Of a DNA stretch of 64,000 bases, positions 39,601 to 48,833 are shown piece by piece (positions within the stretch are counted from its first letter, which is position 1; each line of letters begins with the position of its first letter). The notes beneath the pieces are model-generated. The model was not told the origin of the DNA and ran no database searches. It saw nothing but the letters and a program-made list of their open reading frames with translations. A program made the position numbers and the translations under genes. The DNA lies in contig CP102593.1 of NCBI GenBank assembly GCA_025666215.1, forward strand, positions 881,001 to 945,000. Reading direction: 5' to 3'. This DNA is from Xanthomonas campestris pv. phormiicola. GTDB lineage: Bacteria > Pseudomonadota > Gammaproteobacteria > Xanthomonadales > Xanthomonadaceae.

Positions 39601-39878
39601 TGTTCCCTTCTCCCACCGGGAGAAGGGAACAGCAGGAGCGGATGAGGGTCCGGGCGCAGCCTCGCGCACCCAACTCCGCGAGCCGCTTCGCGCCGGACCC
39701 TCACCCCACCCCCTCTCCCGGTGGGAGAGGGGCTGCCGCTGTTCCCTTCTCCCACCGGGAGAAGGTGCCCCGCAGGGGCGGATGAGGGTCCGGGCGCAGC
39801 CTCGCGCTCCCAACTCCACGAGCCGCTTCGCGCCGCACCCTCATCCCAACCCCTCTCCCGACGGGAGAGGGGCGATGC
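39601..39878. repeat. Two tandem copies of a 139-bp intergenic repeat
   Basis: Copies at 39601-39739 and 39740-39878 are nearly identical. Each begins with the palindrome CTTCTCCCACCGGGAGAAG, has GATGAGGGTCCGGGCGC facing GCGCCGGACCCTC further on, and ends with a CTCTCCC-GGGAGAG palindrome. A shorter remnant, CTTCTCCCGGCGGGAA, follows at 39880. They look like non-autonomous palindromic elements of the MITE/REP kind. They contain no gene. Confidence 0.82.
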
Positions 39879-39880
39879 AC

Positions 39881-40446
39881 TTCTCCCGGCGGGAACCTGC
39901 AACCGGCTGAAGAAAACCCCGATTCGCACCCCTCGGCAGCGGCCTGGCCGGCGCCTGCTGCTGCCGGCCAATGGCGGCGTTCTGCGCAGTTGCGCTTGTG
40001 CACGGCGGAATACGACCCCGGCCCCAGGTCGGCGGCAAGCCCTCTGCGCCATCATCCCGATTTGCGTCAAACCCTTGGCGCAGCGGCGAATGGCGCCACC
40101 GCCCGGTGTCAACGCATGGCAAGTAGCGTGCCGGGAATTTGGCGGAATGTCTTGTTTTGATTGAAATTTATCAAAAAATTAACAATTTAGTGATGAATCC
40201 GGGACTTTCATCCCTGTTCGTGCCGTTTTTAGTCAAAAACTTGACGTAATCAAGATACGGGGTTAACACTCCAGACAGTTCCGCATTTCATCTCAGTTCA
40301 TCAAGGCAGACGGGCCGCGACACACGCAGGCCTGTCGTGCCCGAGCCGGGGATGCGGCGCGAATACCGACAGGGGGTCGGCCGGCTGGAATGCCGGGCGA
40401 GGGTGGCTTTTTGACCAAAAACCAGCCTATTGAGGAGCAGTACTCG
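39881..40446. promoter_or_regulatory. AT-rich leader upstream of the adhesin gene
   Basis: After the tandem repeats there is no gene up to the adhesin start. From about 40140 to 40270 the DNA becomes strikingly AT-rich for this genome, with runs of A and T and a perfect inverted repeat GTCAA-AAAC-TTGAC at 40232-40245. This is the probable promoter region and a plausible H-NS target. A GAGGAG ribosome-binding site lies 10 bases before the ATG at 40447. No -35/-10 pair stood out. Confidence 0.5.
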
Positions 40447-43400
40447 ATGAATCGGATTTATCGCAAGGTCTGGAACAAGGCGTTGGGGATGTGGACCGTG
40501 GCCTCGGAACTGGCCAGCGGCGACTCCCGCGGCCAGCTGGTTCGCGAAGGCAGGGCTGGACGCGCGCAGGGCCTGGCCTTGTCGGCCGCGATCGCCATGG
40601 CGCTGGGCGCCGGCGGATCGATGCTGCCCTCGGCCGCACAGGCGCAGGCGCTGCAGATCGGCGACGGCGCCAGCGCCAGCGGCGACTACGCCACCGCGGT
40701 CGGCGCCGAAAGCAACGCCAGCGGCGAGCAGAGCACCGCCACCGGCGCGGCCAGCAACGCCAGCGGCGACGGCAGCGTGGCCAGCGGCGCGCTCAGCGAA
40801 GCGAACGGCCTGGAATCCACCGCCCTCGGCTACTACAGCACCGCCAGCGGCATCGGCGCGACCACGCTCGGCGCCGAAAGCATCGCCAACGGCACCGCCA
40901 CCGCGGCGCTCGGCCTGGGCGCCACCGCCGATGCCGACTTCGCGACCGCCGTCGGCGGCTTCGCCACCGCGTCCGGCTACAACAGCACCGCGCTGGGCAA
41001 TGCCGCCGTGGCGCAGGGCGAGAACAGCGTGGCGCTGGGCGCCGATGCGCTCGCCGATCGCGACAACAGCGTGTCGGTCGGCAAGGCCGGCGGCGAACGC
41101 CAGATCACCAACGTCGCCGCCGGCAGCGAAGCCACCGACGCGGTCAACGTGGCGCAGCTGGATGCGGTGAAGCAGACCGCCGACACCACCGCCAGGTATT
41201 TCCAGTCCAGCGGCAGCGCCGACAGCGATGCCGGCGCCTACGTGGAAGGCGACAACGCACTGGCCGCCGGCGAAGCCGCCAATGCGATCGGCAACGGCAG
41301 CAGCGCGCTCGGCAGCGGCGCCACCAGCGTGGGCGGCAATGCGACCGCGGTGGGCAGCAACGCGACCGCGACGGGCGCTTCGGCGACCGCGGTCGGCGGT
41401 GCGCTGTCGATCGTCGATGAGAACGGCGAGGTGCTGCTGGAAGGCACCACCAGCGCCGCGGCGCAGGGCGCCAGCGCGTTCGGCGCCGGCGCGCAGGGCA
41501 ATGGCGCGTTCAGCACCGCACTCGGTAGCGCGGCGCGCGCCGACGGCGTGCAGAGCACGGCCACCGGTTTCTCCGCCGAGGCCGGCGGCCTCGCCAGCAC
41601 CGCGAACGGCGGCTTCAGCCAGGCCGGCGGCGATTTCGCTTCCGCGTTCGGTTACGGCGCCAATGCCAGCGGCGGCGGCGCCGTGGCGCTCGGCGAATCG
41701 AGCCTGGCCAGCGGCGAATCCAGCACCGCGGTCGGCGGCAGCGTGCTCGGCCTGTTCACCACCGAAGCGCAGGGCGAAGGCGGTTCGGCGTTCGGCGCCG
41801 GCGCCTGGGCCAACGGCGCGTTCTCCACCTCGATCGGCTGGCTGAGTTCGGCCGACGGCGACTCCAGCACCGCGCTCGGCGGCGCTTCCTGGGCGCAGGC
41901 CGAGGACTCCACCGCGTTGGGCTACGGCGCCAAGGCCGCGGCCACCGGCAGCGTCGCGCTGGGCCAGGGTTCCACCGCCGACCGCGCCGGCACGGTGTCG
42001 GTCGGCAGCGCCGGCAACGAGCGCCAGATCGCCAATGTCGCCGCCGGCACCGAGGGCACCGATGCGGTGAACCTGGACCAGCTCGATGCGGTCGCCAGCG
42101 TCGCCGACACCACCGCGCGCCTGTTCGCCGCCAACGGCGAAGGCAGCGCGCTGGCGCAGGGCGAGGAGGCCACCGCCTCCGGCTCCAACGCCCTGGCCGA
42201 CGGCGACTACGCCACCGCGCTCGGCTCCAGCAGCTTCGCCGGCGGCACTGCGGCCTCGGCGATCGGCAGCGGCGCCGTGGCCAATGGCCGGAACGCCAGC
42301 GCGCTCGGCGCCAACGCCACCGCCGACGGCGAATCGGCGACCGCGCTCGGCGGTGTCGCCACCGTGTACGAGTACGACGAGGACGGCTTCATCGTCGGCA
42401 GCCGCGAGCAGACCACGCAGGCGCTGGGCACCGCGGCCACCGCGGTCGGCGGCGGCGCGCAGGCGCTGGATGCGCTGAGCACCGCGGTCGGCACCGGCAG
42501 TTCCGCCAGCGGCGTGCAGAGCACCGCGCTGGGCTACCACGCGCAGACCTTCCAGGACGGCGCCACCGCGGTCGGCGGCCTGTCCGAAGTGTCCGGCGCA
42601 CTGGGCACGGCGGTGGGCTACGGCTCGCGCGCCGCCGGCGATTACGCCACCGCGGCCGGCATCGGCGCGCGCGCGACCGCGACCAGCACCGTGGCGGTGG
42701 GCATGAACTCGCTGGCCAGCGGCACCGACAGCGTGGCGATCGGCGGGGTCAGCACCGCCGCCGAGAGCGCCGGCAACAGCGTCGGCATCACCGCCGCGAC
42801 CGGCGTCGGCGGCGTCGCCCTGGGCGCGGGCGCGCAGAGCCAGGGCGACTACGCGATCGCACTGGGCTACAACGCCAACGTGTTCCCGAACCTGGAGAAC
42901 GGTACCGCCGACTCGGTGGCGATCGGCCACAGCGCCGGGTCGTTCGCACCGCACACCGTCTCGCTCGGCGCCCATGCGCTGTCCGCGGGCGAGGGCGGGG
43001 TGGCGATCGGCCAGGCGTCCACGGCGTGGACCGCCAACAGTGTGGCCCTCGGCGCCGATGCGGTGACCTCGATGTTCCACGACAGCAGCACCGCGATCGG
43101 CGCCAACAGCGCGGCCAACGGCACCGACGCGACCGCGATCGGCTACGGCGCGCGGGTCAGCAGCTGGCTCGAGGACGCGCAGAACCGTTCGGCATCCAGC
43201 GCGGTCGCGCTCGGCGCGTATTCCTACGCGGACCGCGACAACAGCGTCTCGGTCGGCGACGTGGGCAGCGGCCTGACCCGGCAGATCACCAGCGTCGCCG
43301 CCGGCACCGAGGCCACCGATGCGGTCAACGTCGCGCAGCTGCAGGCGGCGGGCAAGTACCTGCAGGCCAGTGCCGGCAACAGCGACGCCGGCGCCTATGT

Positions 43401-46400
43401 CGAAGGCGACGATGCGCTGGCCGCGGGCGAAGCGGCCAATGCCATCGGCAACGGCAGCACCGCGCTCGGCGGCGGCGCCGATGCGCTGAGCAGCGGCGCC
43501 ACCGCGGTGGGCAGCGGCGCGGTCGCGGCGGGGCAGAACAGCGCCGCGTTCGGCACCAATGCGCAGGCCACCGGCCCGGCGGCGGTGGCCGTGGGCGGGG
43601 TGGCGGTCGACGAGAACGGCGATCCGCTGATCACCAACGGCGGCGTGGCGGTGGACACCGGCGCGACCAGCGCCGGCGTCGGCGGCACCGCGCTGGGCGC
43701 CAGCGCCGATGCCGGCGGCTTCGCCGCCTCGGCGGTGGGCGTGGGCGCCTACGCCAGCGGTGCGCAGGCCTCGGCGTTCGGCGCGGTGGCCAATGCCAGC
43801 GGCGACTACGCCACCGCGGTCGGCACGCAGAGCGCGGCGAGCGGCGCCAGCAGCGTCGCCGTCGGCGGCCCGGCCGACCTGATCCCGGGCCTGGGCCTGT
43901 TCGTGCAGACCCAGGCCAGCGGGCAGAGCGCGGCGGCGTTCGGCGCCGGCGCGATCGCCTCGGGCGATTACAGCCTGGCCAGCGGCAGCCTCAGCGAGGC
44001 CTCCGGCCTGGAAAGCACCGCGCTGGGCTACTTCGCCTATGCGCCGGGCGCCTTCGCCAGCGCGCTCGGCGCAGAGGCCTGGGCCAGCGGCGCCAACAGC
44101 ACCGCGCTCGGCTACTACAGCACCGCGCTCGCCGCCGACAGCGTGGCGCTGGGATCCAACTCGGTCGCGCGCCGCGCCAATACGGTGTCGGTCGGCGATG
44201 TGGGCAGCGAGCGGCAGATCGCCAACGTCGCCGCCGGCAGCCAGGCCACCGACGCGGTCAACGTGGCGCAGCTGGATGCGGTGAAGCAGACCGCCGAGAC
44301 CACCGCCAGGTTCTTCACCAGCAGCGGCAGCGGCACGGTCGGCGCGTACGCCGATGGCGAGGGCGCGCTTGCGGCAGGCGATGCGGCCAACGCCTACGGC
44401 AACGGCGCGGCCGCGTACGGCAGCGGTGCCGCCGCGATCGGCAGCGATGCGGTCGCGCTCGGCAACGGCAGCACCGCCGGCGGCGCCGGCAGCACCGCGA
44501 TCGGCGGACAGGGCCAGGCCTTCGACCAGTACAACCAGCCGATCACCGATGCCGACGGCAATGCGCAACTGATTGGCGCCAACGCCGGCGAGAACGCCAC
44601 CGCCATCGGTGCCGGCGCGCAGGCCACCGGTGCGCTGGCGACCGCCACCGGCTACGGCGCGCAGGCCACCGGCGACCACAGCACCGCCGGCGGCTACAAG
44701 GCGCGTGCGACCGGCAGCTACAGCCTGGCGCAGGGCGACAACGCCTGGGCCAGCGGCGACGACGCCAGCGCCAGCGGCGCCTATGCCTGGGCCACCGCCG
44801 ACGGCGCCTCGGCGTTCGGCGCCTCGGCCTGGGCGACCGGCAGCAATGCCTCGGCGTTCGGTACCGGCGCGTGGGCCAGCGGCAGCGGCGCCACCTCGAT
44901 CGGCTTCAACAGCTGGGCACCGGGCCTCAGCGCCACCGCGGTGGGGCGTGGTGCGTTCGGCTACGGCGACTACAGCGTGGCGATGGGCTTCCAGGCGCTG
45001 GGCAACCAGGTCAACACGATCGCCATTGGCACCAATACCCTGGCCGATGCGGAAAGCGCGGTGGCGATCGGCGCCGGCAGCGAGGCGACCGCCTCCAACG
45101 CCGTGGCGCTGGGCGCAGGGTCCGTCGCCGATCGCGCCTACAGCGTGTCGGTGGGCAGCGCCGGCAACGAGCGCCAGATCACCAACGTCGCCGCCGGCAC
45201 CGAAGCCACCGACGCGGTCAACGTGGCGCAGCTGGATGCGGTCAAGCAGGCCGCCGAAACCACCAGCAAGTACTTCCAGGCCAGCGGCAGCGACGCCAGC
45301 GACGCCGGCGCCTATGTCGAAGGCGACAATGCGCTGGCCGCCGGCGAGGCGGCCAATGCGATCGGCGACGGCAGCACCGCGCTGGGCGGCGGCGCCAATG
45401 CGCTGGCCGCCGGGGCCACCGCGATCGGCTTCAACGCGGTGTCCAGCGGCAGCGATGCGGTCGCGCTCGGCAGCGACAGCCAGGCGCTGGGCCAGGACAG
45501 CATCGCCATCGGCAACGGTGCGCTGGCCAGCGACATCGGCGCCACCGCGAGCGGTGCCGGCGCGCAGGCCAGCGGGACCTATTCCACCGCCACCGGCAGC
45601 GAAGCGGTGGCCTCGGACAACCAGGCCACGGCCACCGGTTTCCGCAGCAGCGCCTCGAACATCGGCGCCACCGCGCTCGGCGGCTACAGCGAGGCCAGCG
45701 GCTACCTGTCCTCGGCGCTGGGCTACGGGGCGCTGGCCGCCGGCGACTACGGCACCGCGGTCGGCGTCGCCTCCACCGCTTCCGGCACCAGCAGCGTGGC
45801 GGTGGGCGAGTACAGCGTGGCCTCCGGCGAGGAGAGCGTCGCGGTCGGCGGTACCTCGTTCTTCGGGCTGATTCCGGCCGAGGCCTCCGGTGCCAATTCG
45901 TCAGCCTTCGGCGCCGGCGCCGGCGCCACCGCCGATTTCAGCACCGCCATCGGCAGCCTGGCCTACGCCAGCGCCGCCGATTCCAGCGCCTTCGGCTACG
46001 GCGCCTACGCGTCCGCCAGCAACAGCGTGGCCCTGGGCACGCTGTCCGAGGCCGACCGTGCCAACACCGTGTCGGTGGGCAGCGTCGGCAGCGAGCGGCA
46101 GATCGTCAACGTGGCCGCCGGGACCGAGGCCACCGACGCGGTCAACGTGGCGCAGCTGGATGCGGTCAAGCAGTCCGCCGATGCCACCGGCAGGCAGTTC
46201 AAGGCCAACGGCGGCGCAGAGCCGGCCGACGACGTCGGCAGCTATGTCGAGGGCAACTACGCCACCGCCGCCGGCGAGGCGTCCAACGCCTTCGGCACCG
46301 GCGCCTCGGCGTTCGGCAGCGGCGCGCTGGCCGGCGCGCGGTACGCCACCGCGTCCGGCTACAACGCCACCGCCACCGGCGAGTCCAGCACCGCGATCGG

Positions 46401-48672
46401 CGGTTCGCTGTACTACACCGACGCCGCCGGCAACGTGCTGCTCGACGGCACCACCACCGCCAGCGACGCCGGCGCCACCGCGCTCGGCGCGGGCGCGCAG
46501 GCCACCGCCGCGTTCAGCAGCGCCAGCGGCGCCGGCGCCACCGCCAGCGGCGTGCAGTCCACCGCCAATGGCTACAAGGCCGAAGCCACGACCGACTACA
46601 GCACCGCGGTCGGTGCGTTCAGCAGCGCCAGCGGCACCCGCACCAGTGCGTTCGGCTACGGCGCGGAGGCGGCGGGCAACTACGCCTCGGCGTTGGGCTG
46701 GGGCAGCACCGCGGCCGGCGCCTATGCCTCGGCACTGGGCTACAGCGCCCGCGCCACCGGCGAGGATGCGACCGCGCTCGGCGCGTCGGCCTGGGCCACC
46801 GCGGCGCAGACCACCGCGGTGGGCCAGTTTGCCTGGGCCACCGCGCAGGGCGGCACCGCGATCGGCCAGGATGCCTACGCCTACAGCGGCATCAACGCCA
46901 CCGCGCTGGGTACCAGCGCCTGGGCCAGCGGCAGCAACAGCGTCGCACTGGGCGCCGGTTCGCGCGCCAGCGAGGCCAACGTGGTGTCGGTGGGCGGCGG
47001 CAACGGGGTCAGCGCGCCGGCCACGCGCCGCATCACCAACGTCGGCGCCGCGCTCAACGCCACCGATGCGGTGAACAAGGCGCAGCTCGACGCGGTGGCC
47101 GCGGCCGCCGGCGAGACCAGCGCCGACTTCCAGAGCTCGGGCAGCGGGGTGGCCAGCGCCAGCGGCGTCAACAGCACTGCGGCCGGTGCCGGCGCCACGG
47201 CCAGCGGCCTGCGCAGCACCGCGCTGGGCGTGGCCAGCGTCGCCAGCGGCGCCGGCGCCACCGCGTCGGGCGCCAGCAGCTCGGCCAGCGGCGCGCGCAG
47301 CACCGCGATCGGCCTGCAGACCAACGCGATCGGCGAGAACGGGGTGGCGCTGGGCTACAACAGCTTCGTGCGCAACAGCGGCAGCAACGGCGTGGCGCTC
47401 GGCGCCAACGCCGGCGTGTCGGCCGACAATGCGGTCGCGCTCGGCGCCGGTTCGCGCGTCTACGAGGCCGACACGGTGTCGCTGGGCAGCGGCAACGGCC
47501 GCGGCGGCCCGGCCACGCGGCGCATCGTCAACCTCACCGCGGGCAGCGTCGCCGCCGGCAGCACCGAGGCGATCAACGGCAGCCAGCTGTACCAGTCGCT
47601 GAGCAACATGGCCACGTTCCTCGGCGGCGGTGCCGGCCTCGGCGCGCAAGGCCTGTTCGTGGCCCCGACCTACGTGATCCAGGGCGCCAGCTACAGCAAC
47701 GTCGGCGATGCGCTGGCGGCGCTGGACGGCAAGGTCAGCGAGCTGGATGCGCGCAGCGACGGCACTGCCAGTGTGTCCCGCAATGCGCGTGTCGCCAGCG
47801 TGGCGTCGGTCGCCGAGCCGGAGTCGGCGGTGGCCAGCGCGCAGGCGGTGTCCGAGTCGGCGACGGTGTCCGGCACCGCGTCCACCGCGCAGGTCGGCGA
47901 GGCGGTCGTGGCCGATGCGGGGGCGAGCGCGACCGCGACCGCGGTCGGCACCGCCGCGCGCGCCAACGACGTCACCGGCACCGCGATCGGCGGCAGCGCC
48001 TATGCGCACGGCCCCAACGACACCGCGATCGGCAGCAACGCCAAGGTCAACGCCGACGGCAGCACCGCGGTGGGCGCCAACAGCCACATCGCCGCGGTGG
48101 CGACCAATGCGGTGGCGATGGGCGAGGGCGCCAGCGTCAGCGCGGCCTCGGGCACCGCGCTGGGCCAGGGCGCCAGTGCCACGGCGCAGGGGGCGGTCGC
48201 GCTGGGCCAGGGCTCGGTCGCCGACCGCGCCAACACCGTGTCGGTGGGCAGCGCCGGCAACGAGCGCCAGGTCGCCAACGTCGCCGCCGGCACCCAGGCC
48301 ACCGATGCGGTCAACAAGGGCCAGCTCGACAGCGGCGTGGCTACCGCCAAGTCGTACGCCGATTCGCGCTTCAACACGATGGCCGACAGCTTCGACGTGC
48401 TGCGCGGCGACGTCGATGCGCGCTTGCGCGACCAGGACCGCCGCATCGACCGGCAGGGCGCGATGAGCGCGGCGATGCTCAACATGGCCACCAGCGCGGC
48501 GGGCATCCGCACCCAGAACCGGGTCGGTGCCGGCGTCGGTTTCCAGAACGGCGAGTCGGCGCTGTCGGTGGGCTACCAGCGCGCCTTCAGCGAGCGCGCC
48601 ACGCTGACCATCGGCGGCGCGTTCAGCGGCGACGACAGGTCGGTCGGCATCGGCGCCGGCTTCGGCTGGTGA
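40447..48672 (+). CDS. xadA: Giant trimeric autotransporter adhesin (YadA/XadA type)
   Basis: The 2741-residue surface adhesin begins with the extended signal peptide MNRIYRKVWNKALGMWTVAS and a cleavage site near AAQAQA. The passenger is made of YadA-like left-handed beta-roll head repeats (units such as ATAVGxxAxASGxxSTALG). They are interrupted by nine neck motifs of the form SVGxxGxERQIxNVAAGTxA followed by TDAVNVAQLDAV, giving nine head-neck units. The stalk is very short; the C-terminal membrane anchor (about the last 110 residues) has the coiled coil AKSYADSRF ... RQGAMSAAML and a four-strand barrel ending in IGAGFGW. It trimerises in the outer membrane and binds surfaces or host. Two later neck motifs (GPATRRIVNLTAGS type) are more divergent. 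xadA is used as the class name of Xanthomonas adhesins. Confidence 0.93.
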   Translation: MNRIYRKVWNKALGMWTVASELASGDSRGQLVREGRAGRAQGLALSAAIAMALGAGGSMLPSAAQAQALQIGDGASASGDYATAVGAESNASGEQSTATGAASNASGDGSVASGALSEANGLESTALGYYSTASGIGATTLGAESIANGTATAALGLGATADADFATAVGGFATASGYNSTALGNAAVAQGENSVALGADALADRDNSVSVGKAGGERQITNVAAGSEATDAVNVAQLDAVKQTADTTARYFQSSGSADSDAGAYVEGDNALAAGEAANAIGNGSSALGSGATSVGGNATAVGSNATATGASATAVGGALSIVDENGEVLLEGTTSAAAQGASAFGAGAQGNGAFSTALGSAARADGVQSTATGFSAEAGGLASTANGGFSQAGGDFASAFGYGANASGGGAVALGESSLASGESSTAVGGSVLGLFTTEAQGEGGSAFGAGAWANGAFSTSIGWLSSADGDSSTALGGASWAQAEDSTALGYGAKAAATGSVALGQGSTADRAGTVSVGSAGNERQIANVAAGTEGTDAVNLDQLDAVASVADTTARLFAANGEGSALAQGEEATASGSNALADGDYATALGSSSFAGGTAASAIGSGAVANGRNASALGANATADGESATALGGVATVYEYDEDGFIVGSREQTTQALGTAATAVGGGAQALDALSTAVGTGSSASGVQSTALGYHAQTFQDGATAVGGLSEVSGALGTAVGYGSRAAGDYATAAGIGARATATSTVAVGMNSLASGTDSVAIGGVSTAAESAGNSVGITAATGVGGVALGAGAQSQGDYAIALGYNANVFPNLENGTADSVAIGHSAGSFAPHTVSLGAHALSAGEGGVAIGQASTAWTANSVALGADAVTSMFHDSSTAIGANSAANGTDATAIGYGARVSSWLEDAQNRSASSAVALGAYSYADRDNSVSVGDVGSGLTRQITSVAAGTEATDAVNVAQLQAAGKYLQASAGNSDAGAYVEGDDALAAGEAANAIGNGSTALGGGADALSSGATAVGSGAVAAGQNSAAFGTNAQATGPAAVAVGGVAVDENGDPLITNGGVAVDTGATSAGVGGTALGASADAGGFAASAVGVGAYASGAQASAFGAVANASGDYATAVGTQSAASGASSVAVGGPADLIPGLGLFVQTQASGQSAAAFGAGAIASGDYSLASGSLSEASGLESTALGYFAYAPGAFASALGAEAWASGANSTALGYYSTALAADSVALGSNSVARRANTVSVGDVGSERQIANVAAGSQATDAVNVAQLDAVKQTAETTARFFTSSGSGTVGAYADGEGALAAGDAANAYGNGAAAYGSGAAAIGSDAVALGNGSTAGGAGSTAIGGQGQAFDQYNQPITDADGNAQLIGANAGENATAIGAGAQATGALATATGYGAQATGDHSTAGGYKARATGSYSLAQGDNAWASGDDASASGAYAWATADGASAFGASAWATGSNASAFGTGAWASGSGATSIGFNSWAPGLSATAVGRGAFGYGDYSVAMGFQALGNQVNTIAIGTNTLADAESAVAIGAGSEATASNAVALGAGSVADRAYSVSVGSAGNERQITNVAAGTEATDAVNVAQLDAVKQAAETTSKYFQASGSDASDAGAYVEGDNALAAGEAANAIGDGSTALGGGANALAAGATAIGFNAVSSGSDAVALGSDSQALGQDSIAIGNGALASDIGATASGAGAQASGTYSTATGSEAVASDNQATATGFRSSASNIGATALGGYSEASGYLSSALGYGALAAGDYGTAVGVASTASGTSSVAVGEYSVASGEESVAVGGTSFFGLIPAEASGANSSAFGAGAGATADFSTAIGSLAYASAADSSAFGYGAYASASNSVALGTLSEADRANTVSVGSVGSERQIVNVAAGTEATDAVNVAQLDAVKQSADATGRQFKANGGAEPADDVGSYVEGNYATAAGEASNAFGTGASAFGSGALAGARYATASGYNATATGESSTAIGGSLYYTDAAGNVLLDGTTTASDAGATALGAGAQATAAFSSASGAGATASGVQSTANGYKAEATTDYSTAVGAFSSASGTRTSAFGYGAEAAGNYASALGWGSTAAGAYASALGYSARATGEDATALGASAWATAAQTTAVGQFAWATAQGGTAIGQDAYAYSGINATALGTSAWASGSNSVALGAGSRASEANVVSVGGGNGVSAPATRRITNVGAALNATDAVNKAQLDAVAAAAGETSADFQSSGSGVASASGVNSTAAGAGATASGLRSTALGVASVASGAGATASGASSSASGARSTAIGLQTNAIGENGVALGYNSFVRNSGSNGVALGANAGVSADNAVALGAGSRVYEADTVSLGSGNGRGGPATRRIVNLTAGSVAAGSTEAINGSQLYQSLSNMATFLGGGAGLGAQGLFVAPTYVIQGASYSNVGDALAALDGKVSELDARSDGTASVSRNARVASVASVAEPESAVASAQAVSESATVSGTASTAQVGEAVVADAGASATATAVGTAARANDVTGTAIGGSAYAHGPNDTAIGSNAKVNADGSTAVGANSHIAAVATNAVAMGEGASVSAASGTALGQGASATAQGAVALGQGSVADRANTVSVGSAGNERQVANVAAGTQATDAVNKGQLDSGVATAKSYADSRFNTMADSFDVLRGDVDARLRDQDRRIDRQGAMSAAMLNMATSAAGIRTQNRVGAGVGFQNGESALSVGYQRAFSERATLTIGGAFSGDDRSVGIGAGFGW

Positions 48673-48678
48673 GCCATC

Positions 48679-48706
48679 GCGGACGGCGGCGCGTGCCGCC
48701 GTCCGC
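48679..48706 (+). terminator. Hairpin after the adhesin gene
   Basis: A perfect 12-bp stem GCGGACGGCGGC/GCCGCCGTCCGC with a GCGT loop starts 7 bp after the stop. There is no T run, so it may stabilise the message end rather than terminate alone. Confidence 0.55.
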
Positions 48707-48833
48707 CCACGCAATGGCCTGAGGGGGCAGACCTAAGGACCTTGGCTGGGCCGGCCAACGGATTCGGGAAAAAGGAGCTTTTTTACGGCCGCAACAGTCG
48801 CCTGATCCACGAAACTTTGAAGAGGACGTCAAC

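Noticed and set aside
40288..48722. Very long open frames on both strands across the adhesin gene (minus 40288-44679, minus 45901-48714, plus 43026-48722).
   Set aside because: They are a by-product of GC-rich Gly/Ala/Ser repeats. The translations are low-complexity with no domain, and the YadA frame has signal peptide, neck motifs and anchor.
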